Assembly: GCF_004358325.1 (NCBI RefSeq)
Contig: NZ_CP037940.1
Coordinates: forward strand, 2,356,001 to 2,420,000
DNA: 64,000 nucleotides
Origin: Periweissella cryptocerci
GTDB taxonomy: Bacteria > Bacillota > Bacilli > Lactobacillales > Lactobacillaceae
Direction: 5' to 3'
The position numbers and the translations under genes were made by a program. Shown in pieces: positions 45,356 through 54,024 of the stretch. Numbering within the stretch: position 1 is the first letter of the stretch; every line of letters starts with the position of its first letter. Under the pieces are notes generated by a model, which worked only from the letters and a program-made list of their open reading frames with translations, ran no database searches and was not told where the DNA came from.

Positions 45356-45444
45356 ATTTTTGAGGAGGGGGGCCTTGGGTTTATCAACCAAAAATTGGGT
45401 ACTAAATAATTTGATTGTAAGTAACATGAATTCCGTTCATTCAA

Positions 45445-45474
45445 AAGATGAAATATAATCGTTTGTTTCATCTT
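45445..45474 (+). promoter_or_regulatory. Promoter/operator of the amino acid permease gene
   Basis: TATAAT (45,454-45,459) is enclosed by a perfect inverted repeat AAGATGAAA (45,445-45,453) / TTTCATCTT (45,466-45,474). A repressor site masking the -10 box is likely. Confidence 0.55.
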
Positions 45475-45523
45475 AAAAAGACGAGTAAACTAAGTAACAT
45501 ACGAAAAAGGAATGGGGAATTTT

Positions 45524-46876
45524 ATGGCAGTCGAAAAACCAGAAATGGCACGTGAATTAAAGAATCGACATGTGCAGCTTATTGCACTTGGGGGGACGAT
45601 TGGAACCGGATTATTCATGGGAGCCGGTTCATCAATTAAGATGGCAGGACCAGCAATCTTGTTTGTTTATTTAATCACCGGGGTGTTTGCGTTTTTCATC
45701 ATGCGTGCACTTGGTGAATTATTGGTTTCAGATACTAAACAACATAGTTTTGTTAACTTTATTGAAAAATATGTTGGTAAGGACGCTGGATATATCGTCG
45801 GATGGACGTATTGGATTAGCTGGATTACGATTGCGATGGCTGAATTAACAGCAATTGGCGCATATGTTCAATTTTGGCTTCCAGGGGTACCACAGTGGAT
45901 TCCTGATTTGATTTTCCTACTTGTTTTATGGGGATTGAACTCAGTCACAGTTAAGGCATTTGGGGAAACTGAATTCTGGTTCTCCTTAATCAAAATTGTG
46001 GCGATTGTTGCATTAATTGCAACTGGGGTGATTTTAGTTGCCGTTGGGTTTAAGACACCGATGGGACATGCTTCATTAGGAAATTTAGTTAACTACGGTG
46101 GTTTCTTTCCAACTGGTGGGAAGAACTTTATCTTAGCTTTTCAAATGGTTTTCTTTGCATTCTTAGGAATTGAAATCGTTGGGGTAACTGCCTCAGAAAC
46201 TAAGAATCCAAAGAAGATTATTCCTAAAGCCATTAATGAAATTCCAACGCGGATATTAATTTTCTACATTGGTGCGTTGCTCGCCATTATGAGTATTTAT
46301 CCATGGACACAATATTCAAGTGCTGAATCACCATTTGTCCAAGTTTTCAGTGCAGCGGGTATCAAAGCTGCGGCCGCAATTATTAATGTGGTTGTTTTAA
46401 CTGCTGCAGCATCAGCATTGAACAGTTCAATTTTCACAACTGGTCGGATGATGTTTGCTTTGACGAGTGAGAAGAGCCGGTTCCACAAGTTATCACGCGC
46501 ACAAGTTCCTGCCCGTGCAATTAGCTTGTCAGTTGGTATTGTTGGGATTTCAGTTGTTTTGAATGGAGTTATGCAAGGTAAGGTCTTTGGCTTTATTACT
46601 TCTGTTGCAACGACAACTTTTATCGTCATCTATGCCATGATGTTAGTGGCCCATTTACGTTATCGTAAACAAATGAAAGGGATGTTACCAAAAGATGGTT
46701 TCTTGATGCCCGGTGCTCCAATTACCGATTACTTAACATTAGCCTTCTTATTATTTGTTTTCGTTGTGCTTTTCCTACAAGCGGCCACAATGTGGGCCGC
46801 AATTGGTGCTCTCGCCTGGTTTGCTATTTTGATCATTTGGCGGTTAACTCATCGCAAATTGGATAATACAAATTAA
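45524..46876 (+). CDS. AAT-family amino acid permease (CycA-like)
   Basis: 450 residues, 12 membrane helices of the APC superfamily. ELKNRHVQLIALGGTIGTGLFMGAG is the AAT signature; NRHVQ, FxYWISWI and the SSIFTTGRMMFAL segment support the D-Ala/D-Ser/Gly-type (CycA) branch. ATG 45,524 is chosen over 45,512 on Shine-Dalgarno spacing. Proton-coupled uptake; exact amino acid unknown. Confidence 0.88.
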   Translation: MAVEKPEMARELKNRHVQLIALGGTIGTGLFMGAGSSIKMAGPAILFVYLITGVFAFFIMRALGELLVSDTKQHSFVNFIEKYVGKDAGYIVGWTYWISWITIAMAELTAIGAYVQFWLPGVPQWIPDLIFLLVLWGLNSVTVKAFGETEFWFSLIKIVAIVALIATGVILVAVGFKTPMGHASLGNLVNYGGFFPTGGKNFILAFQMVFFAFLGIEIVGVTASETKNPKKIIPKAINEIPTRILIFYIGALLAIMSIYPWTQYSSAESPFVQVFSAAGIKAAAAIINVVVLTAAASALNSSIFTTGRMMFALTSEKSRFHKLSRAQVPARAISLSVGIVGISVVLNGVMQGKVFGFITSVATTTFIVIYAMMLVAHLRYRKQMKGMLPKDGFLMPGAPITDYLTLAFLLFVFVVLFLQAATMWAAIGALAWFAILIIWRLTHRKLDNTN

Positions 46877-46981
46877 TTTATTCTGAGAATTTTAAGTTTC
46901 CTCTTCCATTACCAATTCACGAAGATTACACTATTAAACAGTGTGAAAAGTTTGTATCTTTGAAAAGGTGAGGAAGTAAGG

Positions 46982-48262
46982 ATGAGGCATAGGAAATTTT
47001 TGCGTCTGTCATTAGGATGGCGGATTTTAGCGGGACTAATCATCGGGATTCTTCTTGGGGTAGTCTTTTACCAGAACAAGACGTTTATCGGTGTAGCACA
47101 GGGAACGGGAACCATATTCATTAATATGATTTCAATGATTGTGCTGCCAATTGTAGTTTCAAGTTTGACGGTTGGGATTGCCAACATGGGCGATTTACAC
47201 AAACTCGGCCGGATTGGTGGTAAGACACTTATCTACTTTGAAATCATGTCAACCGTAGCGTTAGCGTTGGGGTTATTGATGGCCAATCTCACACATGTGG
47301 GGACACTGGTAGATTTGCATAGTTTACAAGCAACGGATATTTCACAATATGTTGCTTCAGCTAAGGAAGCATCGCATCATGGAATTGGCGATATTCTGAT
47401 GACCATTGTGCCAACCAATATATTTGCGGCACTTAGCGCAGGAAATATGCTCCCAATCATTTTCTTTGCTGTTTTCTTTGGGCTTGGTGTGGCGGCAATT
47501 GGTGAACGTGGGCAAATCATTATTGATTTCTTACAAGCGGTTGCTGAAACAATGTTTAAAGTTACTAGTTGGGTGATGCAACTTGCACCATTTGGAGTGG
47601 CTGGATTGATTGGGGTCACAGTTGCCCAACTTGGATTGAATTCCTTGAAGCCGCTTGGTTTGTTCATTTTGGTGGCTTATGCTACGATGGCAATCTTTAT
47701 TATTGGAATTATGGGAATTGTGGCTAAAATCTTTGGCTTTAATATTTTTGATAATTTATTGGTAATTAAAGATGAACTGATATTAGCTTTTACTACAGCG
47801 AGTTCTGAAGCTACCTTGCCTCGCTTGATTGAAAAAACGCAAAAATTGGGTGTTTCCAAAGGGGTGGTATCATTTGTCATCCCAACTGGTTATACATTCA
47901 ATCTGGACGGTTCTGCCATTTATCAAGCATTGGCTGCGTTGTTCTTAGCTCAGGCGTACCATATTCACTTGTCACTTGGACAACAAATTACCTTATTAGT
48001 TGTCCTAATGGTCACTTCAAAAGGCATGGCGGGTGTTCCAGGGGCGTCATTTGTGGTCTTGCTAGCTACCATCTCAACAATTGGTGTTCCCGCTTCAGGG
48101 TTAGCATTAATTGCTGGGATTGATCGGTTAGTTGACATGGGACGGACAGCAGTTAATGTGGCTGGTAACTCATTGGCAACAATGGTGATTGGTAAATCGG
48201 AAGGCGAGTTCGATATGGCACAACACGATGCTTATGTCGCTTCGTTTAAAAAACAAAAATAG
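46982..48262 (+). CDS. Dicarboxylate/amino acid:cation symporter (GltP/GltT type)
   Basis: 426 residues, DAACS fold. Hairpin-1 Ser motif in FTTASSEATLPRLIEK, TM7 motif NLDGSAIYQ, hairpin-2 SKGMAGVPGASF, TM8 GIDRLVDMGRTAVNVAGN. Transports glutamate, aspartate or related acids with Na+ or H+. GGTGAGGA lies before ATG. The upstream spacer has an imperfect palindrome (TTACACT-N7-AGTGTGAA, 46,927-46,948). Confidence 0.92.
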   Translation: MRHRKFLRLSLGWRILAGLIIGILLGVVFYQNKTFIGVAQGTGTIFINMISMIVLPIVVSSLTVGIANMGDLHKLGRIGGKTLIYFEIMSTVALALGLLMANLTHVGTLVDLHSLQATDISQYVASAKEASHHGIGDILMTIVPTNIFAALSAGNMLPIIFFAVFFGLGVAAIGERGQIIIDFLQAVAETMFKVTSWVMQLAPFGVAGLIGVTVAQLGLNSLKPLGLFILVAYATMAIFIIGIMGIVAKIFGFNIFDNLLVIKDELILAFTTASSEATLPRLIEKTQKLGVSKGVVSFVIPTGYTFNLDGSAIYQALAALFLAQAYHIHLSLGQQITLLVVLMVTSKGMAGVPGASFVVLLATISTIGVPASGLALIAGIDRLVDMGRTAVNVAGNSLATMVIGKSEGEFDMAQHDAYVASFKKQK

Positions 48263-48308
48263 TTAATTACAAGGAGCTGGGAAGAAATTTGCCCAGCCTC
48301 AAAAGTAA

Positions 48309-48350
48309 GTCTGCGTTCTCCCGATTATGCGGTGGAACGCAGGCTTTTTT
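48309..48350 (+). terminator. Terminator after the symporter gene
   Basis: GTCTGCGTTC / GAACGCAGGC with a 16-base loop and TTTTTT. A preceding hairpin GCTGGG / CCCAGC lies at 48,276-48,297. Confidence 0.8.
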
Positions 48351-48383
48351 CGTGCGGCAAGTGGTTTCTGTGTGGAACATAAT

Positions 48384-49137
48384 GGAGCTATTTCGTCTGA
48401 CGTGGGATTGAATAAAATTGATCACTGCGTGCCGGTAAATTGCTTGGCGCACCACGCTGGAAGCAGCCGTCCAAGCCAAAGTACGGTCTTGGTCGGTACG
48501 GTCTTGGTCGGTTCGGACAAGCTGGGAGTCTAAGGAATAAATTCCTAAGACTCCTCATCTTATCCTCAGCGGAAATATGTGCTACACACATATTTCCCAG
48601 TCGTGGTGTAAAGGCTGCGCCCGCCAAGCAATTTACCGCCACTCCGTTAGTTAGTAATAATTCTCAAACTAGCGAAAAAACAGGTCACAGTAGCATGAAA
48701 AAATAACACTGATAGTAGAACCCCAGTAATTCGATGATTGAAAAGTACAGAAACGACAAATCCACAATAACGGCTCTATTTCGTCTGACCTGGAATTTAT
48801 AAAATGCGATGAGATGTATGATTAACGCTAAACATGCAGCGACAAGGATTGCGGGCATATTACTAGTCAGACTGCCTGCTCAAACTAACGAAGAGGCTGG
48901 AAACAGGCTGGACTTTAGCTCGCACCGTGATGGCATAATCAGTAACGGGTTTCGTTACTGATTATGGATTTGTGAAGATGGTTACCGCGTTAGCGAACCA
49001 AGCTTCGCAAACATTTGAAGACCGCACTGTGGCTTCAAATGCTTGTCTTCCGTCATGGTGTCCAGACTGGTTCCAGCCTCGTAGTGGGAATCAATCTGAG
49101 ACGCATATCCAAATTCCACGCTAGAAAAATTTTACCC
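48384..49137 (+). mobile_element. Family A composite element: A-type followed by B-type unit (A6)
   Basis: 754 bp between exact 8-bp flanks AACATAAT (48,376-48,383 and 49,138-49,145). Unit 1 (48,384-48,772) is like A2, with TGCCGGTAAATTGCTTGGCG pairing with CGCCAAGCAATTTACCGCCA, but its right end is eroded (CAAATCCACAATAAC). Unit 2 (48,773-49,137) starts again with GGCTCTATTTCGTCTGACCT, lacks module 1, carries module 2 and ends AAATTCCACGCTAGAAAAAT. The shared flanks show that both units moved together or that unit 2 arose within unit 1. Confidence 0.88.
48893..49080 (+). repeat. 188-nt structured module 2, copy 2
   Basis: Same length and fold as 29,714-29,901. The second stem here is CACCGTGATGG / CCGTCATGGTG; relative to copy 1 its 3' arm has A to G and C to T, and both keep pairing as U-G and G-U in RNA. 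An A-T to A-G loss occurs once elsewhere. Confidence 0.85.
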
Positions 49138-49242
49138 AACATAATCCGCAGAAGTCATTGATATAGCTCACTTAATTCGTTATGGTAAAGCTGCCAATCG
49201 TCATTTGGTCTCTGTTGGACATGCATGTTGCGAAATACTTCA

Positions 49243-49251
49243 TGTTATAAT
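49243..49251 (+). promoter_or_regulatory. Extended -10 promoter of the 5-FTHF cyclo-ligase operon
   Basis: TGTTATAAT, 37 bp upstream of the gene; no good -35 box. Confidence 0.5.
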
Positions 49252-49287
49252 GGTACATAGATGTTGATAGACAAGTGAGGAATAGCC

Positions 49288-49830
49288 ATGGATAAGCAGA
49301 CAATGCGTACGGAAGTGCTGGCAGAATTGGATCAACTGACGCCAACTACAAAAATGGCACAAGTTAAGGTATTATTATCGGAGCTAGAAGGCTTACCAGC
49401 TTGGAAGAATGCCAAGACAATCGGCGTGACTTATAGTGTTCCAGTTGAATTACCAACGTTGCCAATTATCATGGCAGCTTGGGCTGAAGGGAAACGAGTG
49501 ACCTTGCCAAAAGTAATGCCCCATCGTCAGTTGGCTTTTTTTGAATATGATGTGCAAACACCACTAATCCAAAATGATTTTGGCCTGTCGGAACCAGTTG
49601 AGTCATCGGCAGTTGTCCCAGAAGATATTGATTTACTGATTGTCCCAGGGTTACGATTTGCGGCTGATACTCAGTTGCGTTTGGGCTTTGGCGGGGGTTA
49701 TTATGATCGTTTCTTAGCCAAGTTTGCTGGTGTAACATTGAGTATGGCCTTGCCAGAAATGGTTGTTCCGACAGCTGATTGGCCAATCGAAAAATTCGAT
49801 CAAGCCGTTGATATCTTACTAAAAAAATAA
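49288..49830 (+). CDS. 5-formyltetrahydrofolate cyclo-ligase
   Basis: 180 residues. Converts 5-formyl-THF to 5,10-methenyl-THF with ATP. Signature DLLIVPGLRFAADTQLRLGFGGGYYDRFLAKF near residues 112-142. GTGAGGA lies before ATG. First of a three-gene unit with rhomboid protease and YqgQ, a common Firmicutes order (the yqgN-gluP-yqgQ arrangement). Confidence 0.92.
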   Translation: MDKQTMRTEVLAELDQLTPTTKMAQVKVLLSELEGLPAWKNAKTIGVTYSVPVELPTLPIIMAAWAEGKRVTLPKVMPHRQLAFFEYDVQTPLIQNDFGLSEPVESSAVVPEDIDLLIVPGLRFAADTQLRLGFGGGYYDRFLAKFAGVTLSMALPEMVVPTADWPIEKFDQAVDILLKK

Positions 49831-49846
49831 AAAGGAAATTAATAAT

Positions 49847-50542
49847 TTGAATCAACAAATGACGTACTATTGGAATCGCTTCAAACTTGCTCCATTTGTA
49901 ACTTATATTTTAGTTATCATGAATGTCATTGTTTTTGGACTGATGACATTAACTGGTGGAACTACTAGTATTGAAAATTTAATCCGTTGGGGAGCCGACT
50001 ATGCACCATTAATCATTGAACAGGGGCAATGGTATCGGTTGATTAATCCCATTTTTATCCATATTGGGATGGAACACATTCTTTTGAACATGATTACCTT
50101 GTTCTTCATTGGGAATGTGTTAGAGCGAATTTTTGGTCATTGGCGTTTTATTGTTATCTACATGATTGCCGGAATTGGTGGAAATATCGCAAGTGCCGTC
50201 TTTGCGCCTGAATCTGTTGCTGCTGGTGCTTCAACCGCAATTTTTGGTTTGTTTGGTGCTTTCTTAATGGTTGGGGAATCATTCTGGGAAAATCCCTATG
50301 TCCGCCGGCAAACACAGACATTTATTATTTTTATCATTTTGAATTTGGCTTCGGGGTTTGTTCCCAATTCTGGCATGGATAATTTTGGACATTTAGGTGG
50401 ATTATTCACCGGGTTCCTCGCCGCATATATGGTCAGTGTCCCTAAAAGCGTTGGTACGATCAGTAAGTATAAGCGTATCCTTGGGGTAGTATTACTGTTA
50501 GCGATTGTCTTTGTGGCGATGAACTTTGGCCTTTTTGGATAA
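49847..50542 (+). CDS. Rhomboid family intramembrane serine protease
   Basis: 231 residues, six to seven membrane helices. Catalytic Ser in GASTAIFGLFGAF (about residue 125), catalytic His in NFGHLGGLFTGF (about 177), and the HIGMEHILLNM segment. TTG 49,847 is the likely start (AAAGGA ends ten bases upstream); the first ATG is at 49,859, with poor spacing. Lies 16 bp after the cyclo-ligase gene. Confidence 0.9.
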   Translation: MNQQMTYYWNRFKLAPFVTYILVIMNVIVFGLMTLTGGTTSIENLIRWGADYAPLIIEQGQWYRLINPIFIHIGMEHILLNMITLFFIGNVLERIFGHWRFIVIYMIAGIGGNIASAVFAPESVAAGASTAIFGLFGAFLMVGESFWENPYVRRQTQTFIIFIILNLASGFVPNSGMDNFGHLGGLFTGFLAAYMVSVPKSVGTISKYKRILGVVLLLAIVFVAMNFGLFG

Positions 50543-50594
50543 AATGGTAACGAACTAAGCAACCGAAATTAATGAAATGATGAGGTAAAGGTAC

Positions 50595-50804
50595 ATGATG
50601 AATACCTACTACGATGTGCTACAGTTGCTCAAGAAATATGATATTTTTATCCACGTCGGGAAACGATTATGGGATATTGAACTAGCAGCACTTGAAATTG
50701 ATAACATGCACAAATCCGGTCTGATTAGTGATAAAGAGTACGCTCGTGTGAAAATTATTTTACTACATGAGCATTCGCTTGAAGAAAAACAACCGACCGA
50801 TTAA
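50595..50804 (+). CDS. yqgQ: YqgQ family protein (DUF910)
   Basis: 69 residues: MNTYYDVLQLLKKYDIFIHVGKRLWDIELAALEIDNMHKSG split over 2-42, characteristic of the small helical YqgQ family of unknown function. GAGGTAAAGG lies before the first of two ATGs. Last gene of the operon; terminator at 50,814-50,848. Confidence 0.9.
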   Translation: MMNTYYDVLQLLKKYDIFIHVGKRLWDIELAALEIDNMHKSGLISDKEYARVKIILLHEHSLEEKQPTD

Positions 50805-50813
50805 CAAATAGGT

Positions 50814-50848
50814 AAAAAGCTCACGTTGTTAAAACGTGGGCTTTTTGT
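50814..50848 (+). terminator. Terminator after yqgQ
   Basis: AAAAAGCTCACGTT / AACGTGGGCTTTTT with a short loop. Confidence 0.85.
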
Positions 50849-50978
50849 ATTTGACAAACTATTTAGCAATGCGATTTTTGGTATACCAATATTGAAATAA
50901 TCGCAAAACTTGTATGCGCTTACCCAAAATCGGTATAATGGAGCTTGTGAAAGAATAACTATCAAAGGAGAATCGTAA

Positions 50979-52007
50979 ATGTCTGATGTATTTCGAGCAA
51001 TTGGAGCCTATGAAGGATTACCAATCGCAGATACCAATGCACTGCAGTACGTGGAATTACCATTAGTTCAACCTGAAGGGCATGATATTTTAGTTAAGGT
51101 TAAGGCAGTTTCTGTTAACCCCGTTGATGCGAAGCTCCGAAGCACGTTGCCTAAAAGCGAAAAAGCGCATATCTATGGATACGATGCTGTCGGTGAAGTT
51201 GTCGCAGTTGGTGAGGCGGTAACTAAGTTTATCGTTGGTGAGCAAGTCTTCTACGCCGGCGTGATGAAACGTGCCGGTAGTGACGCTGAGTATCAATTAG
51301 TCGATGAAGCCGTCGTAGCGATTAAACCGGAAACCTTGACCAATGCCGAGGCTGCGGCAATGCCCCTGACAAGTTTGACCGCATTTGAATTAATGTTTGA
51401 AAAGATGGGCATGACCCCCGCGGCCGATGCGCATGATGGTGAAACTTTGTTGGTCATTAATGGTGCTGGTGGTGTTGGTTCAGTGATGATTCAACTTGCC
51501 AAGTGGTTAGGTATGACCGTAATTGCCACTGCCTCACGACCAGAAACAGTGGCTTGGGTTGAAAAAATGGGTGCTGATTTTGTGGTTAACCACCGTGAAG
51601 ATTATGTGGCAGCCCTTAGCGAACTCGGTTTTGATGCGGTTGATTATATTGCATTGTTGCATTCAACTGAACGTCACTTTCCAAATGCTGCCAAATTAAT
51701 TGCACCGTTTGGCCACATTGGTGCGATTGTTGAAGCAGTTGATCCATTACCAATGTCATTAATTAAGAACAAAAGTGTCAGTTTCGACTGGGAATTTATG
51801 TTTGCCAAGGGTAACTATGACTATCAGCTGACTTCACAAGGTGAATATTTAGCGGAAATCGCACGCCTTTTGGATGACGGAATTTTAGTGTCAACTTTAA
51901 CTAAAGAGCTTGATGCGATTAGTTTGGCAAATCTACGGACTGCACATGCCCAAGTTGAGGCGGATAAAATGATTGGAAAAATCGTCTTGAGCGGTCAATT
52001 TGTGTAG
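50979..52007 (+). CDS. Zinc-type alcohol dehydrogenase / NADPH:quinone oxidoreductase-like protein
   Basis: 342 residues, MDR superfamily. GroES-like N-terminal domain (VKVKAVSVNPVDAKLR, IYGYDAVGEVVAVGEAV), Rossmann loop NGAGGVGSVMIQLAKWLGMTVIATAS. The catalytic-zinc Cys is absent (NPVDAKLR), so it belongs to the zinc-free quinone reductase-like branch (ZADH/YhfP-type). Reduces a carbonyl or quinone with NADPH (inference). Monocistronic, with an own promoter and strong AGGAG site. Confidence 0.85.
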   Translation: MSDVFRAIGAYEGLPIADTNALQYVELPLVQPEGHDILVKVKAVSVNPVDAKLRSTLPKSEKAHIYGYDAVGEVVAVGEAVTKFIVGEQVFYAGVMKRAGSDAEYQLVDEAVVAIKPETLTNAEAAAMPLTSLTAFELMFEKMGMTPAADAHDGETLLVINGAGGVGSVMIQLAKWLGMTVIATASRPETVAWVEKMGADFVVNHREDYVAALSELGFDAVDYIALLHSTERHFPNAAKLIAPFGHIGAIVEAVDPLPMSLIKNKSVSFDWEFMFAKGNYDYQLTSQGEYLAEIARLLDDGILVSTLTKELDAISLANLRTAHAQVEADKMIGKIVLSGQFV

Positions 52008-52043
52008 AAAATGTAAAGATTTTCTGAAAGTGTGAAGAATTTA

Positions 52044-52081
52044 TGAAAGCGCTTTACAAAAGTGTCTATTTTCTATAAGAT
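52044..52081 (+). promoter_or_regulatory. Promoter and cre-like site of the mannose PTS operon
   Basis: TTACAA (52,054-52,059), 16-bp spacer, TAAGAT (52,076-52,081). TGAAAGCGCTTTACA (52,044-52,058) has the palindromic cre core AAAGCGCTTT and overlaps the -35 box. Confidence 0.6.
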
Positions 52082-52126
52082 AATTCTTGTATTCAATTAA
52101 CGAACGAGTGAAAGGGAGATTAAGAT

Positions 52127-53110
52127 ATGGTCGGAATTATTATTGCCAGCCACGGTGAATTTGCCGCGGGAATTAAGCAGTCTGGGCAAATGATCTTCGG
52201 GGAACAAGAAAAAGTGCAAGTTGTCACTTTTATGCCTGATGAAGGACCTGATGATTTAATGGCTAAGTTTGATACAGCAATCAAAGCATTCGATGCTGAA
52301 GATGAAGTGCTGTTTCTAATTGATTTGTGGGGAGGATCACCATTTAACGCTGCTAGCCGGATTCAAGCAGAGCACGAAGATAAGATGGCAATTGTTACGG
52401 GGTTAAACTTACCCATGTTAATCGAAGCTTACGGTGCACGTTTCTCAATGACAACCGCACATGAAATTGCTCACTATTTAGTGCCAGTTGCACAAGACGG
52501 TGTTAAGAGTTTGCCAGAAACGGTACAAGAAGCACCAGCATCTGAAGCTGCTCCTACAACTGAAGAAACACCAGCTGTAAGTGCAACTGCACCAGCAGAA
52601 CATACTGGTAAATTAGAATTAAACGTTGGTTTAGTTCGGATTGACTCACGTTTATTGCACGGGCAGGTTGCAACTGCTTGGACGAAAAATGTTGGACCAA
52701 ACCGAATCATCGTGGTTTCTGATTCAGTTGCCAAAGATGATTTGCGGAAGACTTTGATTGTGCAAGCGGCACCACACGGAGTTAAGGCCAACGTTATTCC
52801 AATTTCTAAATTAATTGAAATTTACGATGATCCTCGATTCAAAGCAGTCAAAGCATTATTATTATTCGAAACACCACAAGATGTGCAAAAAGCCGTTGAT
52901 GCGGGTGTGAAGTTCCCTGAAGTTAACATTGGTTCAATGTCATATACAGAAGGTAAGACCATGATTACTAATGCGATCGCGGTTGATCAAGCCGATGTTG
53001 ATGCATACAAGGAAATGTCTGATCAAGGCGTGAAATTTGAAGTTCGTAAAGTTCCAAGTGATTCAAGTGAAAGTCTATTCAATTTATTAGCAAAAAAAGG
53101 CTTCAAATAA
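52127..53110 (+). CDS. manX: PTS mannose/fructose/sorbose transporter subunit IIAB
   Basis: 327 residues. IIA domain (1-125) with phospho-His 9 in [11 protein letters not shown], Ala/Pro/Glu-rich linker (about 130-160), IIB domain (163-327) with phospho-His 178 in [15 protein letters not shown]. Phosphate passes from HPr through IIA and IIB to the sugar. AGGGAG lies before the ATG. First gene of the IIAB-IIC-IID operon. Glucose/mannose uptake is the most likely role. Confidence 0.94.
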   Translation: MVGIIIASHGEFAAGIKQSGQMIFGEQEKVQVVTFMPDEGPDDLMAKFDTAIKAFDAEDEVLFLIDLWGGSPFNAASRIQAEHEDKMAIVTGLNLPMLIEAYGARFSMTTAHEIAHYLVPVAQDGVKSLPETVQEAPASEAAPTTEETPAVSATAPAEHTGKLELNVGLVRIDSRLLHGQVATAWTKNVGPNRIIVVSDSVAKDDLRKTLIVQAAPHGVKANVIPISKLIEIYDDPRFKAVKALLLFETPQDVQKAVDAGVKFPEVNIGSMSYTEGKTMITNAIAVDQADVDAYKEMSDQGVKFEVRKVPSDSSESLFNLLAKKGFK

Positions 53111-53194
53111 CAGTAGCATCTATCGAAATTAAATATTATCAATCGAGAATCTAAACATTGATTTAGTTCTCATTATTATTCGGAGGAATTATTC

Positions 53195-54007
53195 ATGATA
53201 TCAGTATTTTTTGTTGTATTGATTGCTTTCCTTGCCGGGGTTGAAGGGATTCTTGATGAATTTGAATTCCACCAACCAATTATTGCCGCAACCTTAATTG
53301 GTTTGGCAACTGGGCATGTAATGGAAGGGGTTGTCCTTGGTGGAACCTTGCAATTGATTGCCTTGGGTTGGATGAACGTTGGGGCAGCGATTGCACCAGA
53401 TGCTGCTTTGGCTTCTGTTGTTTCGGCTTACTTGGTTTGTGGACCAGCACACGTTGATCCTAAAACTGGGATTGCGATTGCCATTCCTTTGGCCGTTGCG
53501 GGTCAAGTTTTGACTATCTTAGTGCGGATGTTGACGACGACTTTGGCACACGTTGCCGATGGTTATGCTGAAAAGGGTAACATTCGTGGTGTTGAAACAG
53601 TCCACATTGGTGCTATTGTACTTCAAGGTTTACGGATTGCGATTCCAATGGTTGTCGTTATCTTAGTTGGGGCTGACCCAGTTCGTCATGCCTTGGCTGC
53701 AATTCCCGAAGTAATTACTGGTGGTTTGGCTGTTGCGGGTGGATTTATCGTGGTTGTTGGTTATGCCATGGTTATTAACATGATGGCAACGCCTGACTTG
53801 TGGCCATTCTTCTTCCTTGGCTTTGCCTTGTCAGCAGTTACTGAGATTAACTTGATTGCTATGGGTATTATCGGTCTTGTCTTGGCGCTTGTGTACTTAC
53901 AACTTTCACCTAAGTTTAACGGCGGTGGTGATGGCGGTAATGGTGGCAACAGCGGCTCAGGCAGTGCTGGTGGCGACCCAATCGATGAAATTCTTAACAA
54001 CTACTAG
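53195..54007 (+). CDS. manY: PTS mannose family subunit IIC
   Basis: 270 residues. Membrane component: AFLAGVEGILDEFEFHQPIIAATLIGLATGHVMEGVVLGGTLQLIALGW split over residues 8-55 is the family hallmark. The C-terminus is Gly/Asn/Ser-rich (NGGGDGGNGGNSGSGSAGG), a common feature in lactic acid bacteria. It forms the sugar channel with IID. GGAGGA precedes the ATG. Confidence 0.94.
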   Translation: MISVFFVVLIAFLAGVEGILDEFEFHQPIIAATLIGLATGHVMEGVVLGGTLQLIALGWMNVGAAIAPDAALASVVSAYLVCGPAHVDPKTGIAIAIPLAVAGQVLTILVRMLTTTLAHVADGYAEKGNIRGVETVHIGAIVLQGLRIAIPMVVVILVGADPVRHALAAIPEVITGGLAVAGGFIVVVGYAMVINMMATPDLWPFFFLGFALSAVTEINLIAMGIIGLVLALVYLQLSPKFNGGGDGGNGGNSGSGSAGGDPIDEILNNY

Positions 54008-54024
54008 AGCGGAGGGAAAATACG

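Noticed and set aside
48327-48706. Open frames of 68-88 codons on both strands
   Set aside because: Entirely within family A element A6; no ribosome site or protein-like composition.
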